DNA of 14,296 nucleotides from contig RXOD01005403.1 in assembly GCA_005223375.1 (NCBI GenBank), positions 1 through 14,296 of the forward strand, given 5' to 3'. A program made the translations under genes and the position numbers. The DNA comes from Amoebophrya sp. AT5.2 (Eukaryota > Sar > Dinophyceae > Syndiniales > Amoebophryaceae). Shown piece after piece: positions 7,146 to 14,296 of the stretch. Numbering within the stretch: the stretch's first letter is position 1; the number at the start of each line of letters is the position of its first letter. Below the pieces are notes generated by a model. That model was given only the letters and a program-made list of their open reading frames with translations. It was not told the origin of the DNA and did no database searches.

Positions 7146-8843
7146 ATGTCGTTCGAGCTGAAAAACTTTTCCGCGAAGCGGCGGCTCCGCATGTTGCCAG
7201 CGCTTCCACTTGCCGTACTACAGCTGCTTCTCGACATACGTGCCGGGGGCGCCGTTGCGACCGAGAAGCTGCAACATCCGCTGAACGTTATGCATCGCAG
7301 GTTGCTTTCACACGAGGCGTCGGTTCTTCAGGATGCTATTGGGCGGTCCGCGCCACCAGCAGCGCCGCCGTCCCCTCCAGAAGCTGCCAGACCAATCGCA
7401 AAACCGCTACGAGCACCGAAACAAGTAGTAGTGCCGAAATCACCAGTTCCGCCGCAAGACCAAGATGCTTCCGCGCAACCGATTCTACGGCCCGTGCCGG
7501 CCGGAAAGGGTAGCGGCGCGGAGATCTCTTCGTCGGTTCCTTCGAGCTCGTCGGACCCCAAACGCCGGCAAGGTCGTGCGGCGGGAGGTACAAGGGGCGG
7601 CGCCTTTTCCGACAGCAGCATGTCGCGCGCGAGTTTTCCGGCCCAGCACCCATGCGCGCAAGATCGGAATTCTTCGGATTCGTCTTCAGGCGATGACGTC
7701 CAGGCAGAGCGGCGCGGCTTTTTGGGAAATATGATGCAAGCCTCAGCGCATGGTCTTGACTGCATGCCGGAGCTTGTTCCGGGGGGACCTCCGGCTGTCG
7801 AAACGATCACATCCAAGCAGGGCGCCATGCAGCTCCGCGGCCTGTCGGCGCCAGGTTTCGAAACGGCACTTAGCGTCAGCAATAGTGCGGAGGTGGCGAC
7901 GAGCGCGAGCGCCGGGAAGCGAGGCCCTTTTTTGAGCAAAGCGCGAGTCAGACCGCGGACACCGCCGAGAAGACCACCAGGGCCGGCAATGCCGCACCGC
8001 AGCGCGTTGCAGCGGATAACGGCCGAGACCCTTGGTAGCCTGGCCAAGAGCGGCGCCCCCCCGGAGCCGCCTCCGCTTGTCTCTCCAGACGCTGAGGCCG
8101 GTAGGAGTCGCGCCGGATCCACTTCGCCTTCGCATGCGACCAACACGAGTTCAACGCCGGCGGTTAGAACTGGATCGGGAATTATAGGCGACCCGTTGAC
8201 CACGTCGCCCCGGATGGCTGGCTCCAATGACGAGCAGGCTGGCCCGGGCGTCGGACAGAATGTGAAAGAAATGCGGATCGCAGGAGCGTCCTTGTTGCGT
8301 CACCGTGGAGAGGGCCCAGTTGAAGACGATGAAAGGGAGGAGCAGAACTTTTTCTCGTCCGAGGCGTCGGCGTCAACAGCACTACCCATGACCGCCACAC
8401 ACACGGGTTCTTCAGCCGCAAGCGACGGTGCCCACTCGAGCACTTTGAAGAAATCGACGTACGGAACTAACCGAGACGGCCGCGCCGACTGCGGCTGGGC
8501 CGTGCCGTTTCCACGTCCCCTGGCTCTGTGTGGCACGTCTTTTCGGTGCGGCGCAGATGAAACACTCGCGCGGGTTACTTGTGAAGGAGAAAAAGGAGCG
8601 AAAGCCGAAGTCGCGACGACGCCGGATTCGACACAGGCCTTCGCGAATATACACCTGGGGGAATGGGAAAGAATGGGGGCTGGCGAGATGGCAGAGGAGG
8701 TTGTGGAGGCTGGCGTCAACGTTGTCGGGGGCCTGGAGATGGTTGGTGAACCACAATTCGGCAGTACAGCAGACGTCGGGCTTGCCCGATACGCTCCCTA
8801 CCACGTTGTGCCCGTTGGCCCTCCGCCAATTGTTTCTTCATGA
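7146..8843 (+). CDS. Gene B: predicted secreted, disordered 565-residue protein
   Basis: 7146 is the first ATG of the frame; the 36 further codons open upstream have no ATG. From it the product starts with a basic stretch (KRRLR at 11-15) and a hydrophobic core (16-31, LPALPLAVLQLLLDI), then AGGAVA up to residue 38. This is a textbook signal peptide with likely cleavage after A38. No later transmembrane segment is visible, so secretion into the medium, a vacuole or a host is inferred. Most of the chain (about 55-430) is low complexity, rich in Ser, Pro, Ala, Gly and Arg, with a Pro-rich stretch near 70-85 (PPAAPPSPPEAARP). The C-terminal part has four clustered cysteines (C449, C462, C468, C479) that could form disulphides, then an acidic Gly/Val-rich tail. 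No catalytic motif or family is recognised. In parasitic alveolates such proteins are often secretory-organelle cargo, but nothing here proves it. Confidence 0.78.
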   Translation: MSFELKNFSAKRRLRMLPALPLAVLQLLLDIRAGGAVATEKLQHPLNVMHRRLLSHEASVLQDAIGRSAPPAAPPSPPEAARPIAKPLRAPKQVVVPKSPVPPQDQDASAQPILRPVPAGKGSGAEISSSVPSSSSDPKRRQGRAAGGTRGGAFSDSSMSRASFPAQHPCAQDRNSSDSSSGDDVQAERRGFLGNMMQASAHGLDCMPELVPGGPPAVETITSKQGAMQLRGLSAPGFETALSVSNSAEVATSASAGKRGPFLSKARVRPRTPPRRPPGPAMPHRSALQRITAETLGSLAKSGAPPEPPPLVSPDAEAGRSRAGSTSPSHATNTSSTPAVRTGSGIIGDPLTTSPRMAGSNDEQAGPGVGQNVKEMRIAGASLLRHRGEGPVEDDEREEQNFFSSEASASTALPMTATHTGSSAASDGAHSSTLKKSTYGTNRDGRADCGWAVPFPRPLALCGTSFRCGADETLARVTCEGEKGAKAEVATTPDSTQAFANIHLGEWERMGAGEMAEEVVEAGVNVVGGLEMVGEPQFGSTADVGLARYAPYHVVPVGPPPIVSS

Positions 8844-10298
8844 GATTCTGGACTACAGCGCAAATTGGCGAGTATCTGGGTCGTGATGTCGCTCCGAAGA
8901 CAGTTACATATTTGATTCTCAACGTCGTCGCCCGCGACAGCCACGACGGTTGGGCAAAGCAGAGCCACTGGACGAGGAATGAAGCGGCAGCGGAAGCGTG
9001 ACGGCTACGGTCTGTCTCATTTTGGCCACCAGGGTCATGGGTTCCAGCAGCAACCCGCGGCCTTCCAGCACGGAGCACCGTCCTACCACACACCACACTC
9101 CAGTGTGAACTTGAATTTGAATGTCAGAGATATGCACTTTCTACTTCTTGCTTTAGCTAGATAGTGTGGCCAATTCCAATACTTCTCGTTTTGCCGAGGG
9201 TCCTAAGTATGGTTTCAAGCGGTCTGTGATACTGCTCTGCGACGAAACAGCTACAAAGCAGCCGCGGAGCCCAGAGTCGCTGCATGGTCGTGTGGGAGCT
9301 TGCAACAGAGCGGTGTCGGAGCCTGCTTCAGCATGCGGCAGGCCGGCTTCGAGGTTTCGCGACAGGTAAAATCACCAAGAAGAGTTCGTGGAGTCAGTCA
9401 TACAAACAAGTTCTTACCATTATTTTCTGCTTTATGATAAGCAGCGGTAGTGCGCTGAGGTGACATCATAGCAGTGCCGTTACTTCGAACTACAACGATC
9501 AAATTTGCTATGGCGTTCCGGAGTGCTCGGATTGCAAGTGCCGTCTCCTTCTAAGGTCAACAAATACTATTTGCAATTTCAAAGACTTTGAGAAAGGAAA
9601 GGAATTGGTGAGCCCATGAAGAACGTTCGCCCTCTGTAGCGGCCCTGGCGTGATGCGTACAAAAAACCTTGTGACACGCGTCATGGTTTGTCCGCCAAAA
9701 CGGCGGCTTTGTTGATGGCCCAATCGCCGGCAGTGCCTATGCAGTCCGACGGAAGGATGCCACTTCAGGGTCGTTGACTTTGTGAATCATTGCTTTTCCC
9801 GGCGCGTCTCGGAGGTTCGCGGCCTTTACTGATTGATTCTGAACCGGGTACGCGAGCTAGCAGTGTGGCTGATACCCGCTTGATTTCACGACGAAAGGTT
9901 TGCCAAGGAGAAAAGTTTGCCGCAGTTAAAGTAGTATCGCCGTAGATGTTCCTTGTCGCCCACGGCACTTCGTTCTCGAGCGGCCCGTTATGCGTGCAAG
10001 AGATCATGAAAAGCTGTTGGCAGTATTATGAGTACATTGATTGCGATGCGGACGCGGAGATGACCATGTCAGGCGTTTCATCTCTCTGGCTCGACTAACG
10101 CGCTTGATTTTATTGTGCGAGTTCCGCGGGAAAAAAAAATTTACAATCGGACATCAAAGCGTACAGAAAACGCTAGGTAGTTCCACCTAGTGTCACAACG
10201 TCTTTCACCAGGTCTATCCGTGCATGTAGGCCTTCCACCGACGAATCGAGATCAGGGAAGAGCACTGCTAGCTTTGATCGAACCCACAGCACAAGAAA
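8844..10298. other. Intergenic B-C region, 1.45 kb
   Basis: No well-supported gene. A 61-codon + frame at 8979-9164 begins MKRQRKRDGYG and is rich in His, Gln and Gly with a hydrophobic end; it could be a small protein or a missed 3' exon. A - strand frame at 9765-10007 (80 codons) and one at 9508-9723 show no recognisable features. The stretch from about 10085 to 10298 is AT-richer, with nine A near 10131-10139, and is the probable leader of gene C. It holds a hairpin CTAGGT/ACCTAG at 10173-10178 and 10185-10190. No RNA gene was found. Confidence 0.5.
10173..10190. repeat. Short inverted repeat upstream of gene C
   Basis: CTAGGT (10173-10178) and ACCTAG (10185-10190) form a perfect 6-bp stem with a 6-nt loop, extendable by one pair after a mismatch. 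It lies 109 bp before the gene C start codon, in probable leader or promoter DNA. A regulatory role is only a possibility. Confidence 0.4.
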
Positions 10299-12405
10299 AT
10301 GGTCACGCAGAGCAAGCTGTCTGGGTTTCGTTTCGACGTTGGGACGACCGTACTGTGCAACTTGGGACCGGCTGATGGCTGGAAACTTGGGCGGGTCATA
10401 GCGCTGCACTACCGCGAAGACGGCTGGCCGCCGGGCGCCGAGGCTCCCTACCAGGTGGCGCTCGGGTCCGAGGACGGCGGCAGCGACGCCGATGTCCGGC
10501 TGATTTACGTCCCCGTGGACGACGACCGGCTCTGTCGCAAGGCCACCGACGCGGACCTCAAGATTGCCCGCCGCGCGGACGCCCTCGCGGAAGACGTTGC
10601 GGCGGACGCGACGAGTAAATGCGGCCTAGATATGAAAAACGGCAAGAAGCTTGGCGCGGTACAACTCGAGGAGGGTTCTTTCCTCGGGTGCGAAGCAGTG
10701 GCGCGGGACGATCCAACGACGTATCGCGCGGGCCACTGCGCGTGCTGCCAGTGCCACCCCGAGAGCTGGAGCTGTGTGGAGCTGTACTCGGAGCACTATC
10801 GCGCGGCAACGAGAAACGGGCTGAAGGTGACGCGGGTCGCTGTGGATCTGGGGAAGGTGCAGGTGGGCGACACGCTGGAATACCAGCCGTCGTCTTCGAG
10901 CGGTGGCGACGCACAAAAGGAGCTGCCGAGCAAGAGCGGCTTCATGCAAAAGCCGACGCTGGTGCGGTTACCGCCCGGCGTGCAGTTTGCCGACGACGGA
11001 AGCTTGAAAGGGAAGGTACTATTTACCTCTTCGGCGTTCCGGGCGCCGTCTTTGAACTGCCTCTATCGGATCACAGTGTGAATTCGCGACCCAGCATACA
11101 GGTACTTGCTCCAATCCTTCTTCCAGGTCTGTTTCGACCCGCACCGTGGCGCGACGTACAAGGTCGAGTTTGTGGCCGTGGGTGCAGCTGAATGGCGGAA
11201 CCCCGACATTGGCATCGTGCGCTTGGAAATCACTTTCACGGTGGAGGGCAACGACAAGGCGCCGACCGGTTTCAACGTCGAGGTTTGGCGCAAGAAACAG
11301 GAGAAGGCGTCCAGAACAGCAGCGAGCATCTACCAGGACCTGTGCAACACTTGGGGCAGGTGGGACAGCCAGCAGCTGCAGCAAAAAGACACCATCGAGC
11401 AGATGTGCGGTCATTTGAAGCGATTGCGAGACCTGCTCGAGGCGCACCCGCGGTTGGAGGACGGAGCGTGGTATTTTCTTGTGGTTTTGATCTGTCTCGC
11501 AGCTGAATTTCATTTTGCTGTCTTACGCCTATGGCCAGCAACAGCATCACTCAGCGGAAGAACAATGAATGTCCGCATCACGAAGTAGAAATCTCGCTAC
11601 CAACGAACCGTTTGCAACTTTTTCCAGGTGGGCCCAGCTCGGCGGTTTCCACATGAACGTCCACAAACTGCTCGAAAACATGCTGTTCGAGTGCGAGCTG
11701 TACCTGGGCCACGCGCTGACTTTCGGAAACCCCGGCACGCGGCAGATGGCGGAGCAGAATCTGCAGGGTTGCTACCAGAAGCGGCTCCTCGAGGCCGCGC
11801 GCTTCTTGTGGATCGACGCCGTGAAGCAAATGATGAACAGCGAATGGGGCAAGGCGGTAAAAACTCTGGAAAGCGCCGCGTCGATGAAAGAGGGCTGGGG
11901 TTGGGCCGTGAACTTTGGTGATATTTGGATCAGCGACGCAGCCGCGCGGCTGTTGCACGCAGCGGAACTGAGAATCGGCGGAGGAGGGAAACAGAGCAGT
12001 AGCATCAGCAACGAGCAGGATCACGGAGCGGGGGCCGAGGAGGAGAAGAGCGGCGAGGAAGGAGGCGGCAGTGGCGTGGAGACAGCATTCTCATGGATTT
12101 CGCGGGTGGAAGAGCTGCTCGAGATGCACAAAGAACGGTGCAAGAAGAACGAAGCGTTTCCGTCGGGCCACCCGTGGGCCGTGGAGATTTTGGAAGGGGT
12201 AGCGTCCTACAAAAAGCTCGTGCGCGACGGTGCGGGAGACGCCGCGATTCGCGAGTGGTCGGACGGCTTCCAGAAAAAAACGTGGTACTGGTGCGCACAG
12301 GTGCTCGCAGGAGCCACGCCCTTTCCGCCGAAACCGAGGCCGCGGCGGGAAGACGCAGCCGAGTTGACGGCGCGCCTGGCAAAGCACAACGAAGTGTATG
12401 GGTGA
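10299..12405 (+). CDS. Gene C: multidomain protein, barrel + Cys/His + He_PIG-like + helical repeats
   Basis: Three exons (10299-11015, 11127-11470, 11628-12405) join in frame into 612 residues, starting at an ATG in context AAGAAAATGG. Residues 10-80 (FDVGTTVLCNLG, WKLGRVIAL, APYQVAL, LIYVPVDDD) look like a small Tudor/SH3-like barrel; I associate such N-terminal modules with dinoflagellate and haptophyte proteins, often beside zinc fingers or repeats. Residues 146-159 (HCACCQCHPESWSC) form a Cys/His cluster able to bind metal. Residues 218-278 match the pattern of the He_PIG putative Ig domain: LPPGVQFADDGSLKGK, then YKVEFVAV, then a closing beta-strand. Residues 295-480 are helical with Trp/Ala spacing (WGWAVNFGDIWISDAAARLL) like tetratricopeptide repeats, followed by a Gly/Glu/Ser linker and more helices to the end. 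Such parts suggest a scaffold or adaptor; no enzymatic motif is seen. Location in the cell is unclear, with no signal peptide. Domain calls are by eye. Confidence 0.88.
11016..11126 (+). other. Gene C intron 1 (111 bp, GT-AG, phase 0)
   Basis: The donor is AAG|GTACTA and the acceptor TTCTTCCAG|GTC, preceded by a C/T-rich tract. Splicing here keeps the He_PIG-like domain continuous (GSLKGK joined to VCFDPH), whereas reading through meets TGA at 11079-11081. A competing AG at 11100-11101 would put exon 2 in a frame that soon stops. The donor side and that inner AG share the direct repeat AGGTACT (11014-11020 and 11100-11106). Confidence 0.88.
11471..11627 (+). other. Gene C intron 2 (157 bp, GT-AG, phase 2)
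   Basis: The donor is GCGTG|GTATTT and the acceptor is CAACTTTTTCCAG|GTG after a strong pyrimidine tract. A Trp codon is split TG|G, giving LEDGAWWAQLGGFHMN across the junction. Without splicing the exon 2 frame stops at 11586-11588. Helical-repeat sequence on both sides supports the join. Confidence 0.9.
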
Positions 12406-12606
12406 AAAAGATTTGTGAACAGGCAAAGCGGAATGATGACTTTTACCCGTGATGAACGCGGGGTTTGGAAGATGGATAGAAATGAGTAGAGAAACCACGC
12501 AAAAAATGTTGACAGATAAGGACGCCCCCGCGATTTTCGATTTCGTTTTCGACCGCTCGTGGATTGTACAATTGCAGCCTGTAGCCGTTCAAAGGTGGCT
12601 TGTTTC

Positions 12607-12637
12607 AGAACCAAGTCCAAGTGGTTTCGCTTTCGTA
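12607..12637. repeat. Dispersed repeat copy 2 (short form)
   Basis: ACCAAGTCCAAGT (12610-12622) is followed after GG by TTTCGCTTTCGTA (12625-12637). Both 13-mers recur at 6873-6885 and 6914-6926 in the same order. This copy lies 200 bp after gene C's stop codon. Similarity fades beyond the blocks, although a GAAAA(A)TG motif follows in both. Confidence 0.7.
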
Positions 12638-13050
12638 AAGAGCAACAAAGTCGTCGAAAATGGTACTTAGCTTAGCTTATCGTTATCGAGCAAGACGTCT
12701 GCCTAAACCTGAGCCTCTCTGTTTCTGGAGCGCGATTTACTTCCCAGTGGCTTTTTGTGAATGATGAGGAAGGAAGATGGTCGTCCCGGCGGTGGACGCA
12801 AATTTCCAGGTGAGTCCTGAGTGGTTTTTGTCAACGTGTCATTGCGCAGTTGGGAACTGCTGCAGAAACATATTGATTCAATACCTACGGAAATGGAAAA
12901 GGAGAATCTCTAGTAGCAATCGGCTCCGGCAGGAATCTGGCTGGTTTGAGGCCTTGGAAATAAAATCCGGATTGTGTTTTTGTGATCTACTTTTACTCCG
13001 CTCGTGGTATTCGCTCGTCGTCGCGATTCTCATTTTTCGCGATTTTTTGC

Positions 13051-13064
13051 CCGTGTGGCTCAAG
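13051..13064 (+). other. Possible degenerate spliced-leader relic
   Basis: CCGTGTGGCTCAAG resembles the dinoflagellate spliced leader, which begins CCGTAG and ends TTTTGGCTCAAG, with the middle missing. The 3' nine bases (TGGCTCAAG) match exactly and lie 18 bp before gene D's first ATG. Nine-base partial matches to the same leader occur elsewhere (CATTTTGGC near 9019, ATTTTGGCT near 13337), so chance is a serious alternative. It also falls inside the alternative intron 12810-13073; both interpretations cannot hold for one transcript. Confidence 0.25.
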
Positions 13065-13081
13065 TGAGATCAGGGATCCGA

Positions 13082-14296
13082 ATGGACTTGTCAGTAGGTT
13101 TGCTAAACCATTCCGTAGGCATCATGACGGGTACGGGTAGCAGCATTTCTGAAAAAAGTAGAGTCAAGCGGTCACGGTCTAGAATCACAAGCGGTCTAGA
13201 AGCGCCCCCTCCGGAGAAGCATTCCCTTAGTGCGCAAAGAAAATGGAGTGCAGACAAACATCGGCGGCGCCCAGGTGCGCGGGCACTGATCTGCAGCGGC
13301 TTTTTTGGGCTGCTGCCGGGTCAACCTGTGGCGACTATTTTGGCTGAGAACGCTTCTCGAAATGCGGACGAAAGTCCCAAAGGAGCAGGCAAGCCGGACG
13401 ACCTCGTGCACCTGGTCACTTTCGGGACTCACGGCGTTTTCCGGCAGACGCAGGACCTTATCGACCACACCTTCTACCACGCAGGCTTCCGCTCGCACAA
13501 TCGCTGGTTCATCGAAAACCAACCCGGTGTGTGGAACGTGCCAACCGAGTCCCCGGAAGCGCGAAAGCTCCCGAAAATCGTGTTTTCTTTGGCCGGTGCG
13601 GGGCAGAGTAAGTTTGCAGGTACGCCGAACGCAACTGCACAGGCCGAAGACTTGCAAATAGATACCAGTGTCGTGGTTCGGGAGAAGCTTACTTCTGCGG
13701 AAACAGAACACCGTTGGAGCGACGAGAAACACGCGCTCGAGAATTCGAGTTCTGAGCAGGAGGGAGTAAACGATGATGGCATCTGTAGTCGGAACGAGGG
13801 CCCAGCTGGATTCGAGTATCACCCCGACGTGTGCGAGGGTTTGGAGCTGCTTCCCATTCGTCGCGTCGCTCCGCCAGCGACGCTGCTGCATACAGGGGTT
13901 GTTTACCTCAGGGTGGAGAAAAAACCGCGACACGACCCCGCTCCAGCAGGCATGAAGAAAACGCCCCCTCGCCGTCGTCTAGCACCGCTGCTGCCGGACC
14001 GCGCGGAAAAAATCACGCTCACCAGCGATCCGGGCCAGCCGTTCTACACTCGCAGCCTCGACCTCGCGAAGACGTCTTGGTGGCAGGAGAACGCCGCCTT
14101 TTTCAATATGGCGAGACCAGATGGTAAGTGGGCAAGTGGTAAGTGAATTCTTATTTTGGGCGCTTTTTGGGGTCCCCTTTGGCAGCCAGTAGAAGCATGT
14201 TCTGCCCTGTTGCTGTTTGCCTACTTTCAGACCCTATCACGACCACTGTAATCATCAATAGCTTGCCACTACAGCCTTCCCCGACCTACCGATGGC
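13082..14296 (+). CDS. Gene D: unrecognised protein, 3' end beyond the window
   Basis: 13082 is the first ATG of the frame. Exon 1 runs to 14123, an intron spans 14124-14230, and exon 2 stays open to the window edge, giving 369 visible residues. The N-terminus is basic (SRVKRSRSR at 26-34, KHRRRPGAR at 59-67), followed by a marginally hydrophobic segment (66-88) containing Gly, Pro and Gln. This layout recalls a type II membrane anchor but is weak. A globular block follows (107-170: LVHLVTFGTHGVFRQTQDLIDHTFYHAGF in part, then a Trp/Asn/Pro-rich stretch). The beta-strand then helix pattern vaguely recalls the N-terminal part of some sugar-transferase folds; no DxD or other catalytic motif is visible, so I assign no function. 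Residues 175-255 are low complexity and probably a disordered insert. The C-terminal part resumes order (PGQPFYTRSLDL, TSWWQENAAFFNMARPD). The start is uncertain: an upstream exon at 12761-12809 may exist. Confidence 0.75.
14124..14230 (+). other. Gene D intron (107 bp, GT-AG, phase 1)
   Basis: The donor GATG|GTAAGTG is a near-perfect consensus and the acceptor CCTACTTTCAG|ACC follows a pyrimidine-rich tract. Reading through meets TGA at 14144-14146 after a second GTAAGTG (14138-14144). Spliced, the codon G|AC gives ARPDDPITTTVIINSLPL, and the frame remains open to 14296. Confidence 0.82.

Larger units (their letters stand above)
12406..13081. other. Intergenic C-D region with possible first exon of gene D
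   Basis: An ATG pair at 12761/12764 starts a 49-bp stretch ending at a consensus donor CCAG|GTGAGT (12810). With an acceptor at ATCAG|GGATCC (ends 13073), preceded by a T-rich tract at 13020-13050, the frame joins in phase to gene D and would add MMRKEDGRPGGGRKFPGIR before residue M1. The joined frame is consistent but unproven. A 73-codon + frame at 12449-12670 overlaps the dispersed repeat and is probably chance. No RNA gene was seen. Confidence 0.4.

Noticed and set aside
7328..8227. 299-codon - strand frame antisense to gene B
   Set aside because: It is a mirror of the low-complexity coding strand. Gene B has a convincing signal peptide and this frame has no features.
8530..8886. 118-codon + frame overlapping the end of gene B
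   Set aside because: It lies almost wholly inside gene B in another frame and is Arg/Lys-rich from a frame shift of that sequence.
9011..9030. CATTTTGGC match to part of the dinoflagellate spliced leader
   Set aside because: Only nine bases match, the 3' AAG end is absent and no gene start follows. It serves as a measure of chance background for the 13051 match.
12449..12670. 73-codon frame after gene C
   Set aside because: Its C-terminal part is the dispersed repeat found at 6870-6926, where the same bases do not encode the same peptide. It is probably noncoding.
1..14296. CRISPR arrays, tRNA, rRNA and bacterial promoter or operon features
   Set aside because: None was seen on inspection. 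The tandem repeats lack the spacer structure of CRISPR, and the intron-bearing genes point to eukaryotic nuclear DNA.

Overview
The window looks like nuclear DNA of a protist, most likely an alveolate of the dinoflagellate lineage. Directly visible support is: GC-rich coding sequence; short GT-AG introns (107-157 bp) with pyrimidine-rich acceptors; A-rich contexts before two of the start codons; no bacterial operon or ribosome-binding-site structure; and a degenerate TTTAGGG-type repeat. All four well-supported genes lie on the + strand, as in the unidirectional gene blocks of dinoflagellates. The lineage is an inference; a haptophyte or chromerid cannot be excluded from sequence alone.

The left 2.8 kb is repeat territory. 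In order it holds: a near-continuous GC hairpin followed by ten T (87-140); a C-rich 23-bp tandem repeat (235-645); a G-rich, degenerate telomere-like array (650-1105); a GC-rich spacer with small hairpins (1106-1573); and a satellite of exact 145-bp period (1574-2815). The satellite is interrupted, without loss of phase, by a 409-bp insertion made mostly of an 11-bp minisatellite and flanked by a 5-bp duplication. Many apparent ORFs here are by-products of repeats without stop codons.

The right 10.4 kb holds four genes. Gene A (3897-5993) is a 698-residue orphan. Gene B (7146-8843) is a predicted secreted, largely disordered 565-residue protein. Gene C (10299-12405, three exons) encodes 612 residues that combine a small beta-barrel-like N-terminal domain, a Cys/His cluster, a He_PIG-like putative Ig domain split by an intron, and a helical TPR-like C-terminal half. 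Gene D (from 13082, running off the right edge, at least one intron) has a basic N-terminus, a marginal hydrophobic segment and an unrecognised globular block. No shared pathway can be read from the four genes.

The intergenic stretches (about 1.1 kb, 1.5 kb and 0.7 kb) contain no RNA genes that I can recognise. They do share one split dispersed repeat, lying upstream of genes B and D. A weak match to the 3' end of the dinoflagellate spliced leader lies 18 bp upstream of gene D's first ATG.
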